Of a stretch of DNA of 54,982 bases, positions 25,475-34,468 are shown piece by piece. Position numbers and translations under genes: made by a program. Origin of the DNA: an uncultured Granulosicoccaceae bacterium (GTDB lineage Bacteria; Pseudomonadota; Gammaproteobacteria; Granulosicoccales; Granulosicoccaceae); the NCBI GenBank assembly GCA_937981955.1, contig CALJNA010000161.1, positions 1 to 54,982 on the forward strand. Direction: 5' to 3'. Within the stretch, counting starts at the first letter, position 1; every line of letters starts with the position of its first letter. Below the pieces are notes generated by a model that was given only the letters and a program-made list of their open reading frames with translations, had not been told where the DNA came from and did no database searches.

Positions 25475-26565
25475 CTGACTGTTACGGTTGCTTTGCTTGA
25501 AGTTTGCTGCAATGTGACAGGCGTTGAAAGATCAATATTACATTCAAGACTCGCCTCAAGAATTTTCTCTCTAAAGAGCTGTCGAGTCTTAATTAGCGCG
25601 AACTCATCCTTTGTGTAGTAGTGCACCGACCACTCTATCGCATGATCACCAGTGTCTTTTAACCTAATTTCTAATGGATGTTGTTCTTCAATTGGAATGT
25701 CAGCGTCTTCCACCGCCGCAGTGAATGCCTGCTGAAACATTGACTTGACACGATCGCTCGATACGTCGTATCCGATTTTAAATAACAACGTTTCTCTCAG
25801 ACCTCGTGCTGATGCGAATCGCGATAAATTATGAACGGTTTGATCCCTTATTTTTGAATTTCTAATCATGACTCGATGATTATCCACCAAATTCAATAAT
25901 TCAGTATGAAAGGCCAAAGTACGATAGACAATAGCAAGCATTTCCTGACCGCTATCTGTTATTCGGATAACATCTCTCTCTTTGAACATCTTGCTGTTCA
26001 GAATAACCAGGCCACTTATAATGTCGGGCGCCCATGCCCCTTGCGTTAAGGCCAGAAATACACCAACAAATCCGATCACGCCGCCAGCTTCCAGTAAGCT
26101 GCTAAAGCCGGCAACTCTGATAATGGAAATGAGCGCCATAATACCGATAAAGACGCTTATGAAAATACTTAAGGCTCGGGATGCGTAAGTATCGGCTATG
26201 CGATGACCTGAACCCGTGTGCTGGACCGAACGACCAAAACGAACTCGAACGAACCGGCCAATCAGATGAACGCTCAAGTAGCTCAAATAAATAATGACCA
26301 GAATTGAAAGTACCTTTATACCGATACCCTGACCCGATTGACCTTCACTGTAGAATCGAAAATGTCCGAGTAAACCTATAATAAGTACATTGAGCCCTCG
26401 GATAACATTAATACGAAAATCCCGTGCACCTTCGGGCAAGTCCTGACTGGAGAACCGGGTAACAAGGTAGGGGGCGAAAATGATTAGCAGTACGTTGATC
26501 GCAACAAGCGCGTACAGCACACCGGCACTTTGTAACAGATACGCATTTATATGTTGGCTGAACAT
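25471..26565 (-). CDS. MscS-family mechanosensitive ion channel protein
   Basis: 364 residues. Hydrophobic segments near 12-35, 50-65, 85-105 and 130-200, with the pore region GGVIGFVGVFLALTQGAWAPDIISG showing MscS-like Gly/Ala spacing (quoted in pieces: GGVIGFVGVF, ALTQGAWA). A beta domain (EFKERDVIRITDSG-like start) and a C-terminal alpha/beta domain follow. It would release solutes on hypo-osmotic shock. It converges on the hybrid kinase gene and their stop codons overlap (25471-25474). It lies 39 bases beyond the stop of no co-directional partner of known link; the permease-peptidase gene upstream is on the same strand. Confidence 0.8.
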   Translation of the reverse strand: MFSQHINAYLLQSAGVLYALVAINVLLIIFAPYLVTRFSSQDLPEGARDFRINVIRGLNVLIIGLLGHFRFYSEGQSGQGIGIKVLSILVIIYLSYLSVHLIGRFVRVRFGRSVQHTGSGHRIADTYASRALSIFISVFIGIMALISIIRVAGFSSLLEAGGVIGFVGVFLALTQGAWAPDIISGLVILNSKMFKERDVIRITDSGQEMLAIVYRTLAFHTELLNLVDNHRVMIRNSKIRDQTVHNLSRFASARGLRETLLFKIGYDVSSDRVKSMFQQAFTAAVEDADIPIEEQHPLEIRLKDTGDHAIEWSVHYYTKDEFALIKTRQLFREKILEASLECNIDLSTPVTLQQTSSKATVTVS

Positions 26566-26604
26566 GTTAGATACAAAACTCCATTTACAAAAAACTACTC
26601 ACCA

Positions 26605-28494
26605 CTATGGTGGCAATGCGCCCGAGCGCCATTGTTCAAAGTAATTGCGGGAATCTGGCAACGGGGTATATCCCAGCTGATAGCGAAATCGCTTACCACC
26701 GATTAATCGCGATAATACTGAAAACTCAACGGATGCCTCTGCACCATCTCGTACCAGCTTGCCTCGTAATACCGGACTTACGGCACTGGCCAGTTTTGTC
26801 TCACTCTTAACCCGAATATAATAGTACTCAGGAAGAATGCCGGATTCACCTGGCCGCAGCTTTGCTTCGATTTTGACTAAACCATCGCCACTTGCTTTGG
26901 ACACCACCACGTTCTCAAAATACGGGAACGCACCAACAGATCGATTGCCGACAATATCTTCCATGATGCTTCGCCATTCGTTGTTTACCAATTCAAGTTC
27001 ACATCCAATATGTTGCAAGTGATTGCGCCAGTAGCTAATTCCGGACAAATTGGGTGGCGCCGTGTCGCGCCCGGTTGCTCTGAGAAAATCTCCGACAGAA
27101 TGATTTCCACATGTTCGAGCCATCGCCTCAACCCATATGTCCCCGATGCCATACAGGAGCTCCGGGTCGTATAAAGCCTCGAACGCCGTTCTGTTTGCCA
27201 GCTCTTCAAACTTTATGTTGTGTCGTTTCCACGCGACAGATGAAATTAGCCAGTTGGAGTCTCTTGACTCCACATCCGGGACAATTGTGAAAGACGTATA
27301 TTGAGCCATGCCTTCAATAAAAAAACCAACACTGTTTGCCGACTTGGCCAGTGAACGATTGGATTCGACCGACTGGAAAACATGGGCAGTCTCATGGCTT
27401 AATACTCTTCTGTAAAGCGGATTCACTTCACTTTCAGATTTCAGCACCATGCGAATTTTCTTCCATGTTGCCAATCCCAACGCATGCTGACTGTCTGATG
27501 TCATATCAGCCTGAATTACTGGTTGATTTTCTGCACCCAGCAAGTCTACAAGCGCGATGTAGTCATCTTCTACGTATCGCTCCAGTTCCAGCATCGCAGG
27601 CTCATCTGCCGTACGGTACGAAAATCCGTAGTGATCGGTTGTCCGTTTTCTGATATCAGAGCTAGCCGACTCAGTCGAAGCAGTTTCCAGCATGCTAACC
27701 ATCCACCCGGCGACGATTAGAAAGCCGAACACTGAAAATAGCACAGGCAATGCTTTAGCAAAAAATCCGCTGCCAGGTGTTCTGGGCCTGGAATCGGTTC
27801 CCGTCCACATGAAGTAGCTAACGATTAGTAGCAAAATTGCGACTGCAAGATGAAAACCTACCACTGTCCAATCTATGAGTAAGTCCTGACCATCATATTC
27901 ATTGTCAAAAAAACTGAATATGTTGTAGATGCCCGATGCACCGATCAATTGTTCCAGCAAAATCAACCCTATTAAATACGAGCAATAGATAATCAGGCCA
28001 GCAGTTCGGAACCAAGATAAAAATACGCCATGAGATACCACGACAAAGGCAAACAGACAATCGCGGGTAAAAAACCGAAGATCGTTCATCCAGTAGCTTT
28101 TCCCGGTAATGGTTTGTGTGTTGAACGACAACACAAGGCCTTGTAAAACACGGTCCAATACCAGCAGCAAGCACAGTAGTAACCACGCCGCAAACACTTT
28201 AGAAATAAAAATGGTTTTTCGCCCGATAGGCAGACTGCGTAAAAAATCGACAGTTGATTCATCAAATTCTTTAGGAAATAAACTGTATGCAGCGATCATG
28301 TAAAACAGGATAGTGAATAGAACCAGATCGATATTCGTACCAACATCACAGTATTCCTTACACCATGATAGATAACTTTCCTCATCTACTCGCACAGTGG
28401 CGAGTTCGGCACCATAGAAAAGCACAACCAGACTCAACCACAGAAACGTGAACGGCAGTAGTTGCTTGAGTTCTTTGATTATCAGCCGCGTCAT
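26605..28494 (-). CDS. ABC-2 permease fused to periplasmic gluzincin-like metallopeptidase (HExxH intact)
   Basis: 629 residues from the ATG at 28494, which overlaps the previous stop as ATGA. Residues 1-232 hold about six membrane helices of ABC-2 type with the coupling-like FDESTVDFLRSLPIGR. A seventh helix at about 248-268 would place the C-terminal half in the periplasm. That half carries HETAH (His367, Glu368, His371) and, 23 residues on, EGMAQY (Glu394), the pattern of a gluzincin zinc site. Fusions of ABC-2 permease to M1-like peptidase are a known family. The operon also has a second permease with a degenerate site, an ATPase and DUF4159. Substrate unknown. Confidence 0.75.
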   Translation of the reverse strand: MTRLIIKELKQLLPFTFLWLSLVVLFYGAELATVRVDEESYLSWCKEYCDVGTNIDLVLFTILFYMIAAYSLFPKEFDESTVDFLRSLPIGRKTIFISKVFAAWLLLCLLLVLDRVLQGLVLSFNTQTITGKSYWMNDLRFFTRDCLFAFVVVSHGVFLSWFRTAGLIIYCSYLIGLILLEQLIGASGIYNIFSFFDNEYDGQDLLIDWTVVGFHLAVAILLLIVSYFMWTGTDSRPRTPGSGFFAKALPVLFSVFGFLIVAGWMVSMLETASTESASSDIRKRTTDHYGFSYRTADEPAMLELERYVEDDYIALVDLLGAENQPVIQADMTSDSQHALGLATWKKIRMVLKSESEVNPLYRRVLSHETAHVFQSVESNRSLAKSANSVGFFIEGMAQYTSFTIVPDVESRDSNWLISSVAWKRHNIKFEELANRTAFEALYDPELLYGIGDIWVEAMARTCGNHSVGDFLRATGRDTAPPNLSGISYWRNHLQHIGCELELVNNEWRSIMEDIVGNRSVGAFPYFENVVVSKASGDGLVKIEAKLRPGESGILPEYYYIRVKSETKLASAVSPVLRGKLVRDGAEASVEFSVLSRLIGGKRFRYQLGYTPLPDSRNYFEQWRSGALPP

Positions 28495-30431
28495 TGGATA
28501 TGTATCCTGCCCACCCATATTGGAATGGGGCGATGAAATTGCTCCGATTCATACTCAAGCAACACATAGGCACGATCTCCCGACGCATAAGGGGAGTCGA
28601 CACTGTGTGCTATTCCGTCGAGCTTGCATTCCTGTCGATCGCGATCACGCTCGTATATCATGGTCTCAAGATCATAGGCTGACGCGAGCTGATGTCGCAG
28701 CACACACTGACCGGGTATTGGCATATTCCCGGCTGAAGCAGCGCTGCCTGCATCTGTGGTTTGTGTGACAAGCGTGTAGCTTGCTTCCAATCGATAGCCA
28801 TAACCACTATCCACCACATTTTTCACATCGCCTTGCAAATGCGGTACGGATTTTATTCGACTGGCAACACCGGGACGCGATGCGTGTTGCTCCAACCAAT
28901 TTATCCACTGTTTTGAAAACGTGTTTAAAGGCTGGCCGGTAATTTGTTCAAATCGGGCCAAATCTGAGGAGAACAACCTTTGCACCGATTCAATCGTTGA
29001 GTCACCAACCTCTTCGTTAATGTAGTCAGCGGCAAGTTGGACAACTGTGGCTTTGCCTTTCATTTCTTCGAGATACAAAATAGCCGTGTAAGATAAGGCA
29101 TCTGCTGCCTCAAACCCGTACTGATCGGTGATTGTCTGCCAAATGAGCAGCGGGCTGACTTCAAAATCAAAGCGACGTTTCGTAAGCAATGCCAACGCAA
29201 AAAGTTCATCATTATTCGAACTGTCTTTCGCCTGCTCTGCACCTTCTGCCCACCATCGGGCCATACCATCCAGAAGCCAGTGCCTGGTTTCATAATCCCA
29301 TCGGGCATTCGTTAGCGCCAACAACAAGTGATGCATTGCGATTGACTGGAGCATGCTGTGTTCAAACACGTCATAATCGACAAAATTGGCAGTGACTAAA
29401 ACACCATCGAGCAGCTCTGGCTCTATTTCAGTTCGCTCCAATTCAGTATTAAGCGCAATCTGAACCTTGGGCAAGTCACTCAGACCAATATCAGTTTGAA
29501 AGCCGGTTAGCGTATCTCGCATCGAATCAACAATACGCTGAGCGCTTTCCTCGTTGTCTGCGCTTATGTATGAAACCGCAATAGCAGGGGATTCACTACG
29601 AACAACGTTCTCACCCGAGAATTCGTAGGTCTCGTACTCCCATTTTTTTTGTAGTGTCGTGTAAACCGTAAGACAGCCCATACCCAGCAGTGCGAATGCG
29701 GCCATATCACGCCGAGACACGGGCTTACCAAGTTGCTCCGCAATAGAACCTTCATTAAAAAGAGCCAGCGTGAAACCGGCTACAACAAACGCCAATGATA
29801 TTAATAAAGTTTCGACAATATCGCGCCACGGAATCAGGTCGCGTTCGAAGACAAATAGCTGTCTGTCCATGATTGCAAGGGGTGCAAATCTGGTTTCGTC
29901 AAAACCGGGCATGTTTATCAGGTAGGTAAGGGTTAGCCCGAGTACCACGTAGATAACCAGTCTAATACGACCAGTGAAGCTGACGAAAAACACAAGACTC
30001 CAAAACAGCGTACCAATAACACAGGTTTTCATCAGTAGAAGACGTAAATATTGCCGGGTGACGTCCTCTGCAGCGTTGGCAGCTGTTGCAGCAAGTATCA
30101 CAACAGCCACACACAATAAACCAACATAGAGCAAACCAACACAATACTTGACAAACAAGGGAGTAAAATTCGCTATTGGCAGTGCTTCAATAAAACGACG
30201 TGTGCCACCGGTATATTCTCGAACAATTAACCGGTTGCCAACGATAAAGCTTATTAAAGGAATAATTGTAATTAGCGAGAATCGGACAACTTCGAATCCA
30301 CTCATGCTAAAAGCACCCGACTGCTGTTGCACAAGTGCTATCAGCACAACAAGAACGAACCCGACAGCCAATACTACAAATGAGATGCCATGTTCTCTGA
30401 CATCTTTCATAACCAAATTCAACCAACCCAT
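28491..30431 (-). CDS. ABC-2 permease fused to degenerate peptidase-like domain
   Basis: 646 residues from the ATG at 30431, four bases after the ATPase stop. Same architecture as its neighbour: six membrane helices (about 15-230) with REYTGGTRRFIEALPI as the coupling segment, a seventh near 240-257, then a periplasmic peptidase-like domain. Where the neighbour has SHETAHV this protein reads MHHLLLA, and where it has EGMAQY it reads DGMARW. The catalytic Glu, the second His and the Glu ligand are all replaced, so the domain should be non-catalytic. The two permeases probably form a heterodimer. The call rests on alignment by eye of the two neighbours. Confidence 0.75.
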   Translation of the reverse strand: MGWLNLVMKDVREHGISFVVLAVGFVLVVLIALVQQQSGAFSMSGFEVVRFSLITIIPLISFIVGNRLIVREYTGGTRRFIEALPIANFTPLFVKYCVGLLYVGLLCVAVVILAATAANAAEDVTRQYLRLLLMKTCVIGTLFWSLVFFVSFTGRIRLVIYVVLGLTLTYLINMPGFDETRFAPLAIMDRQLFVFERDLIPWRDIVETLLISLAFVVAGFTLALFNEGSIAEQLGKPVSRRDMAAFALLGMGCLTVYTTLQKKWEYETYEFSGENVVRSESPAIAVSYISADNEESAQRIVDSMRDTLTGFQTDIGLSDLPKVQIALNTELERTEIEPELLDGVLVTANFVDYDVFEHSMLQSIAMHHLLLALTNARWDYETRHWLLDGMARWWAEGAEQAKDSSNNDELFALALLTKRRFDFEVSPLLIWQTITDQYGFEAADALSYTAILYLEEMKGKATVVQLAADYINEEVGDSTIESVQRLFSSDLARFEQITGQPLNTFSKQWINWLEQHASRPGVASRIKSVPHLQGDVKNVVDSGYGYRLEASYTLVTQTTDAGSAASAGNMPIPGQCVLRHQLASAYDLETMIYERDRDRQECKLDGIAHSVDSPYASGDRAYVLLEYESEQFHRPIPIWVGRIHIQ

Positions 30432-30435
30432 GGTA

Positions 30436-31401
30436 TCAACCCGAACGAGCCACAACGGCTATGAATACATCTTCCAGTGACATGTCGTCCTGCTGCCAAC
30501 CGTATTCGAGTATGGGTGATTTCGGTGCCCCATATGGAAACTGCAGCACAAGAAAGTGCCTGCCGTGTCGGGCACTGCTCTGCAAAACCTGTGCGGCACC
30601 ATTAATAAACTCACCCGGTACATTTCCCGGTCGATAAAGCGATTCTTCAATCGAGTACGTTGCTATGCTATCTGACAATGGTGTCAGTTCACCTTCGTAA
30701 ACTGTTTTTCCTGATTCAACAATACCTATACGATCAGCGATGGCCTCTATATCATCAATCAGATGAGTCGAGAAAAATATAGTAGCTTCGGCTCGTCTGG
30801 CTTCTTCACTGACCAAATCCAGAAATTCGCGCCGGGCAACCGGATCCATACCCGCAGTTGGCTCATCCAGAATCAGGCATTCCGGCTGAGTCGCCAATGC
30901 CATGGACAGAGCCAGCTTGGCTTTCATACCACCAGAGAAATTACCAATTTTTCGCTTCATTGGAAGCTCGAACAAATTCAACAAAGACTCATATCGTCCC
31001 TGGTCCCATTTCGGGTAAAAGCCTTTGACAAATTTACTTAGCTGTTTCGGCGTCATCCACGGGTAGAAGTGTTGTTCCTGTGCAACGTAGCCAATTCGTT
31101 GCCGAGCTTCGATGACATTGCCTTCAATTGACTGACCAAATAGACGAATGGAACCGCTGCCTATTTTCGTAATGCCCATCATCATTTTTATAGCCGTCGA
31201 TTTACCAGCACCGTTTCGACCAAGAAAGCCGTAGACCTCACCTCTGTTGACCTGCAGTGTCAGGCCTGTCAACACCTCAAGCGATCCGAATCGCTTACAG
31301 ACATGCTCCAGTTCTATAATGGGTTGAGCATTAACAGTTGAAGCAATATTGGACAATACTGTTGAATTCGCTGACGCCGGGTCAGCTGGTTGGTAGTTCA
31401 T
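30436..31401 (-). CDS. ABC transporter ATP-binding protein
   Basis: 321 residues. Walker A GRNGAGKS, Q-loop region YVAQEQHFYP, signature FSGGMKAKLALSMALA, Walker B CLILDEPTAGMDP and the H-loop FFSTHLID. The single nucleotide-binding domain occupies about 28-245, with a C-terminal extension of about 75 residues typical of ABC-2/CcmA-type ATPases. It would energise the two permease-peptidase fusions encoded immediately downstream (gap of 4 bases to the first). An N-terminal extension of about 25 residues precedes the domain. Confidence 0.92.
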   Translation of the reverse strand: MNYQPADPASANSTVLSNIASTVNAQPIIELEHVCKRFGSLEVLTGLTLQVNRGEVYGFLGRNGAGKSTAIKMMMGITKIGSGSIRLFGQSIEGNVIEARQRIGYVAQEQHFYPWMTPKQLSKFVKGFYPKWDQGRYESLLNLFELPMKRKIGNFSGGMKAKLALSMALATQPECLILDEPTAGMDPVARREFLDLVSEEARRAEATIFFSTHLIDDIEAIADRIGIVESGKTVYEGELTPLSDSIATYSIEESLYRPGNVPGEFINGAAQVLQSSARHGRHFLVLQFPYGAPKSPILEYGWQQDDMSLEDVFIAVVARSG

Positions 31402-31488
31402 TGCGAATTCCGAACAGGGATTGCCTGAATTTTAACACTGCCGCGCCACCCAAATGGATAGTCGGAGAATAAATACTGTTGCAGACAC

Positions 31489-32316
31489 CTAGTGAGTCAT
31501 GGCGTAAATTACAAAATTAACGCCCATGCGATAAGCAAGTGAGGTATACGGTTGCGGATAGTTAGCGTCATCAGCATGCTCCCAGGCATCTCCAATATCC
31601 TGATTGAAGTTGATGACAACCATGACCCTTCCGTGATCGTCAAGTATGCCAAACCATCCTGGCTGCACACCGCCCTTCTCCCAGGTGCGATTATTCATTA
31701 TTGAGCGAATACCCGGAATTTGCTGTCTTTGCTTAATATCGTAATGCAAGTTAAACAAGGCAGATGATGCTTCGAGCTTCAGGATTCGCCGGTCGGGGAA
31801 AACACGCCGCATTACTGATATAAATTGAATCCATTCCCGGTCTCCATGAAAATCATCTACCATGAGAAAACCGCCTCGAAGCAAATATTCTCGCAAGTTG
31901 CTTCTCTCTGCATTGGATAAATTCCAATACCCTACTTCAACAACGTATAACCAGGGAAATTCAAACAGTTTTGGGTCGGTTAGTTCGATAATGCTACTGC
32001 TATCCGAAACGTCAATTCGGGTCAGCCTCTCTAAACCTTTCGAAAAATGATACTCCGCGTCCGGCCAATCAGCCCGCCAGCGAGGCCACTCAAACCCACC
32101 GTCATAAACCATTCGTGCGAACTCAAATTCGTTGCCGGGGTCACTTGGTATGCCAACCTGCTCAGCACCGGTTGAGTTACTTGGAAGCTCCTGAATTTTT
32201 ACAGACGGTTCTGCGGCAATCGAGTGCGCACAAAACAACACACCGACAAGAAGCAATGGACACTCAACGCATCTAAAAGCGCAAAAAAACAATGCATTCG
32301 CGAGCCTTCCGATCAC
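31489..32316 (-). CDS. Exported DUF4159 protein
   Basis: About 275 residues from a GTG at 32316, preferred because GGGA stands 6 bases upstream and the product begins with a normal signal peptide (basic start, LLLVGVLF core, SIAA end). The frame also opens at a TTG at 32400. The mature part shows DUF4159: FARMVYDGGFEWPRW, SKGLERLTRIDV, a central LREYLLRGGFLMVDDFHG resembling a glutamine-amidotransferase-like fold, and SLAYRMGVNFVIYAMTH at the end. DUF4159 usually sits beside MoxR/VWA genes; here it precedes an ABC-2 export operon on the same strand, 88 bases from the ATPase. Function unknown. Confidence 0.75.
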   Translation of the reverse strand: MIGRLANALFFCAFRCVECPLLLVGVLFCAHSIAAEPSVKIQELPSNSTGAEQVGIPSDPGNEFEFARMVYDGGFEWPRWRADWPDAEYHFSKGLERLTRIDVSDSSSIIELTDPKLFEFPWLYVVEVGYWNLSNAERSNLREYLLRGGFLMVDDFHGDREWIQFISVMRRVFPDRRILKLEASSALFNLHYDIKQRQQIPGIRSIMNNRTWEKGGVQPGWFGILDDHGRVMVVINFNQDIGDAWEHADDANYPQPYTSLAYRMGVNFVIYAMTH

Positions 32317-32712
32317 ACAAATTCCCAAATATTTATCATCACATTTTAGATCTCTGTTAGAAAACGCTTTATCTGTTTGTATATTGCTTTGTCTGCACAA
32401 ATGCTTAATTAAAGCGTCGATCAGTTTTGGCAGTAGTAAAAAAGGGGGATTTGGTACAAACGAGTAATGAAATTCGCTTAAAAATCGCCTGTCTGTAATC
32501 TTCCATTATGAGATACATCATATGAACATACTCATTTTGCGACGGGGTACTTCTCTCAGCAGGTCTCGATAAGACTTTGTTACTAACTCTTGCAAGTTAA
32601 CCAATCTGTTAGCAGGTTCATTTTAGCTAAAATAAAACGCGACCCTTGCAAATCTGTGCTTGGAAAACTGCGTAATTTCTATATAGTAGAGAGTAATGGC
32701 GAATTGGGCGGT
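32317..32712. promoter_or_regulatory. Divergent region between the DUF4159 and response-regulator genes
   Basis: About 396 bases upstream of both genes if the GTG start of DUF4159 is right. It is AT-rich, contains TTACTAACT at 32580-32588 (also present upstream of the next regulator) and a promoter candidate at 32660-32687. No other gene is supported. Confidence 0.45.
32660..32687 (+). promoter_or_regulatory. Candidate sigma70 promoter of the first response regulator
   Basis: TTGGAA (32660-32665), 16 bases, TATAGT (32682-32687). The start codon at 32713 would follow a leader of about 20 bases. Confidence 0.4.
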
Positions 32713-33363
32713 ATGCGAACCATGAAAATACTATTCGTAGCTGATCACACTCTTTTTCGTGACGGCGTTAAACTCCTGCTTAAACAATCAAACCTGCTTG
32801 AACAGGCAGAGGATGCAAATGGATTACAAGCTGCACTGACAATTCTTGGAAAAGAACGTTTCGATTTGATTTTACTGGATATAAAGCTTCGAGACGCAAT
32901 CGGGCTGGATTCCCTGAGAGAAATCAGGAAACTCGATAATAAGACACCCGTCATTACAATAACAGACGATGAGGACTTTCATTTAGCCAACCAGGCTATC
33001 GCTCACGGAGCTTCGGGCTACATTAGCAAGACATCGTCTAGTGCAGAATTGGTCGATGCAATTTCAGCGGCATATGCAGGAAAAACCTACCTGGCCCCGG
33101 ATTTATCACAACATCTGAATTTCGGCGCACCACCGAACAGTGAAGTATCAGACATTTCAATACTGGCATCATTGTCAGACCGACAAAGAGAGGTGCTCTG
33201 TCACATTGCTCGGGGCTCATCGAATAAAGCCATTTCGGCCAAAATGAACATCTCTCAAAACACAGTAAAGGCCCACCTGGCAACTATCTTTAAAATACTC
33301 GGTGTTCACAATCGTACTGAGGCATTTTATTTTGCAGCTCGTGCTGGTATGCCTCTGGAGTAA
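32713..33363 (+). CDS. NarL/LuxR-family response regulator, altered acidic pocket
   Basis: 216 residues from the ATG at 32713 (frame opens further upstream at a TTG, but the receiver begins at MKILFVADH). Receiver domain (about 4-120) with phospho-Asp56 in LLDIKLRD, Thr88-region TITDDED and Lys106 in YISKTSS; the usual acidic pair before His is Ala10-Asp11, so one Mg-binding acid is missing. LuxR-type HTH (about 152-214): LSDRQREVLCHIARG, NISQNTVKAHL. Related in layout and sequence to the regulator 324 bases downstream. A kinase partner is not adjacent; the hybrid kinase at 23342 is the nearest. Confidence 0.88.
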   Translation: MRTMKILFVADHTLFRDGVKLLLKQSNLLEQAEDANGLQAALTILGKERFDLILLDIKLRDAIGLDSLREIRKLDNKTPVITITDDEDFHLANQAIAHGASGYISKTSSSAELVDAISAAYAGKTYLAPDLSQHLNFGAPPNSEVSDISILASLSDRQREVLCHIARGSSNKAISAKMNISQNTVKAHLATIFKILGVHNRTEAFYFAARAGMPLE

Positions 33364-33686
33364 ACCCCGCAAATATCCACTGCTTCCAAGCGACTCACCT
33401 ATTTGGACTATCCTAATTTACTAACTATAATTAGTAGTTAGTAAACAACATAAAATAGATGTAAAGTGTTGTTGACTTGAGGTACGTGAAAAATATCAGT
33501 CGAGCGTTGCTTCATCGCTTTGACAATGCATCAATCGCTGAAATTATTGCTTGTTTTGGCAACCAGATACATCTATTCGCCAGTTTTATTATTCTCCATA
33601 AAGCGTATTAGCCACAGTCGAGCATCAATAATCAAACTTTGGGTTTGTTTATTGAACAATAGAGGGATTTAAGAGGTGCCGGTCTA
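33364..33686. promoter_or_regulatory. Intergenic region between the two response regulators
   Basis: 323 bases, AT-rich, no open frame worth calling. It holds the 10-bp inverted repeat at 33417-33445. TTGACT near 33474 with TATCAG 16 bases on is a weak promoter candidate. Confidence 0.45.
33417..33445. promoter_or_regulatory. 10-bp inverted repeat, candidate operator
   Basis: TTTACTAACT (33417-33426) and AGTTAGTAAA (33436-33445) are perfect complements around a 9-base AT-rich spacer. The left arm shares TTACTAACT with a site upstream of the first regulator gene. It is far too AT-rich for a terminator stem without a following U-run, so a protein-binding site is likelier. Confidence 0.4.
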
Positions 33687-34403
33687 ATGCAGATATTACT
33701 CGTCGATAATCACACACTTTTTCGAAAGGGATTAAAACACGTATTCGACGACTCGTTACACCAATTCAAAATTGACGATTGCTCCACAATTTCTGAAATG
33801 ACGAAGAAATTGCAAACCGAGCATTACGATCTGGTGTTGCTGGAAATCAGTATGACCCAATCCAGTGGTATCGATGAATTAATCCAGCTACGCAGCGCCC
33901 ATCCAGATCTAAAAGTTGCAATTTTGTCTTCTGAACAAAATCATATGGTGATGCATCGAGTCATTGATAGTGGAGCTGTTGGCTTTATTGCAAAAAACTG
34001 TTCGCGACTAGAACTATTCCGGGCGGTTGAATTAATTGCCTCTGGCGGAACCTACCTGCCTGCGGAATATATCAACCCAAGACCGTCCATCAGGCAAAAT
34101 GAAGCTCGCCACAAAACCAGTACCGCAATACTTGCTTGCCTTTCAAAACGACAAAGGGAAGTGTTAACTCATCTTTTGCAAGGCAAGCCCAACAAAAATA
34201 TTTCGCAAATCATGAACATTTCCGAGAACACGGTTAAAGCTCATATGTCGGCGATATTCAGAACGCTGGGTGCACAAAACCGCACGCAAGCCGTCTATTA
34301 TGCAGCGAAGGCTGGCGTACCACTAAATCTGGTTCAAAAAAATACGCTTGAAAAACCAACCGCCAACGATGATTCACTCGAAGCTATGGACATCCCTGCT
34401 TAG
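33687..34403 (+). CDS. NarL/LuxR-family response regulator with Glu at the phosphorylation site
   Basis: 238 residues. Receiver (about 1-120) begins MQILLVDNH (acidic pair Asp7-Asn8); the residue at the phospho-acceptor place is Glu53 (LVLLEISM, where the neighbour has LILLDIKL); Lys103 is kept. LuxR-type HTH at about 148-212: LSKRQREVLTHLLQG, NISENTVKAHM. A 25-residue tail follows. Loss of the Asp suggests a phosphorylation-independent, perhaps constitutively active, regulator. AGAGG about 11 bases upstream of the ATG. Paralogous with the preceding regulator. Confidence 0.88.
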   Translation: MQILLVDNHTLFRKGLKHVFDDSLHQFKIDDCSTISEMTKKLQTEHYDLVLLEISMTQSSGIDELIQLRSAHPDLKVAILSSEQNHMVMHRVIDSGAVGFIAKNCSRLELFRAVELIASGGTYLPAEYINPRPSIRQNEARHKTSTAILACLSKRQREVLTHLLQGKPNKNISQIMNISENTVKAHMSAIFRTLGAQNRTQAVYYAAKAGVPLNLVQKNTLEKPTANDDSLEAMDIPA

Positions 34404-34468
34404 CAACGTCCCGTTTAATAACTTCCCTGTTTGATAAATGTGAAGCGTAACCCGGTGAGCAAACCGGC

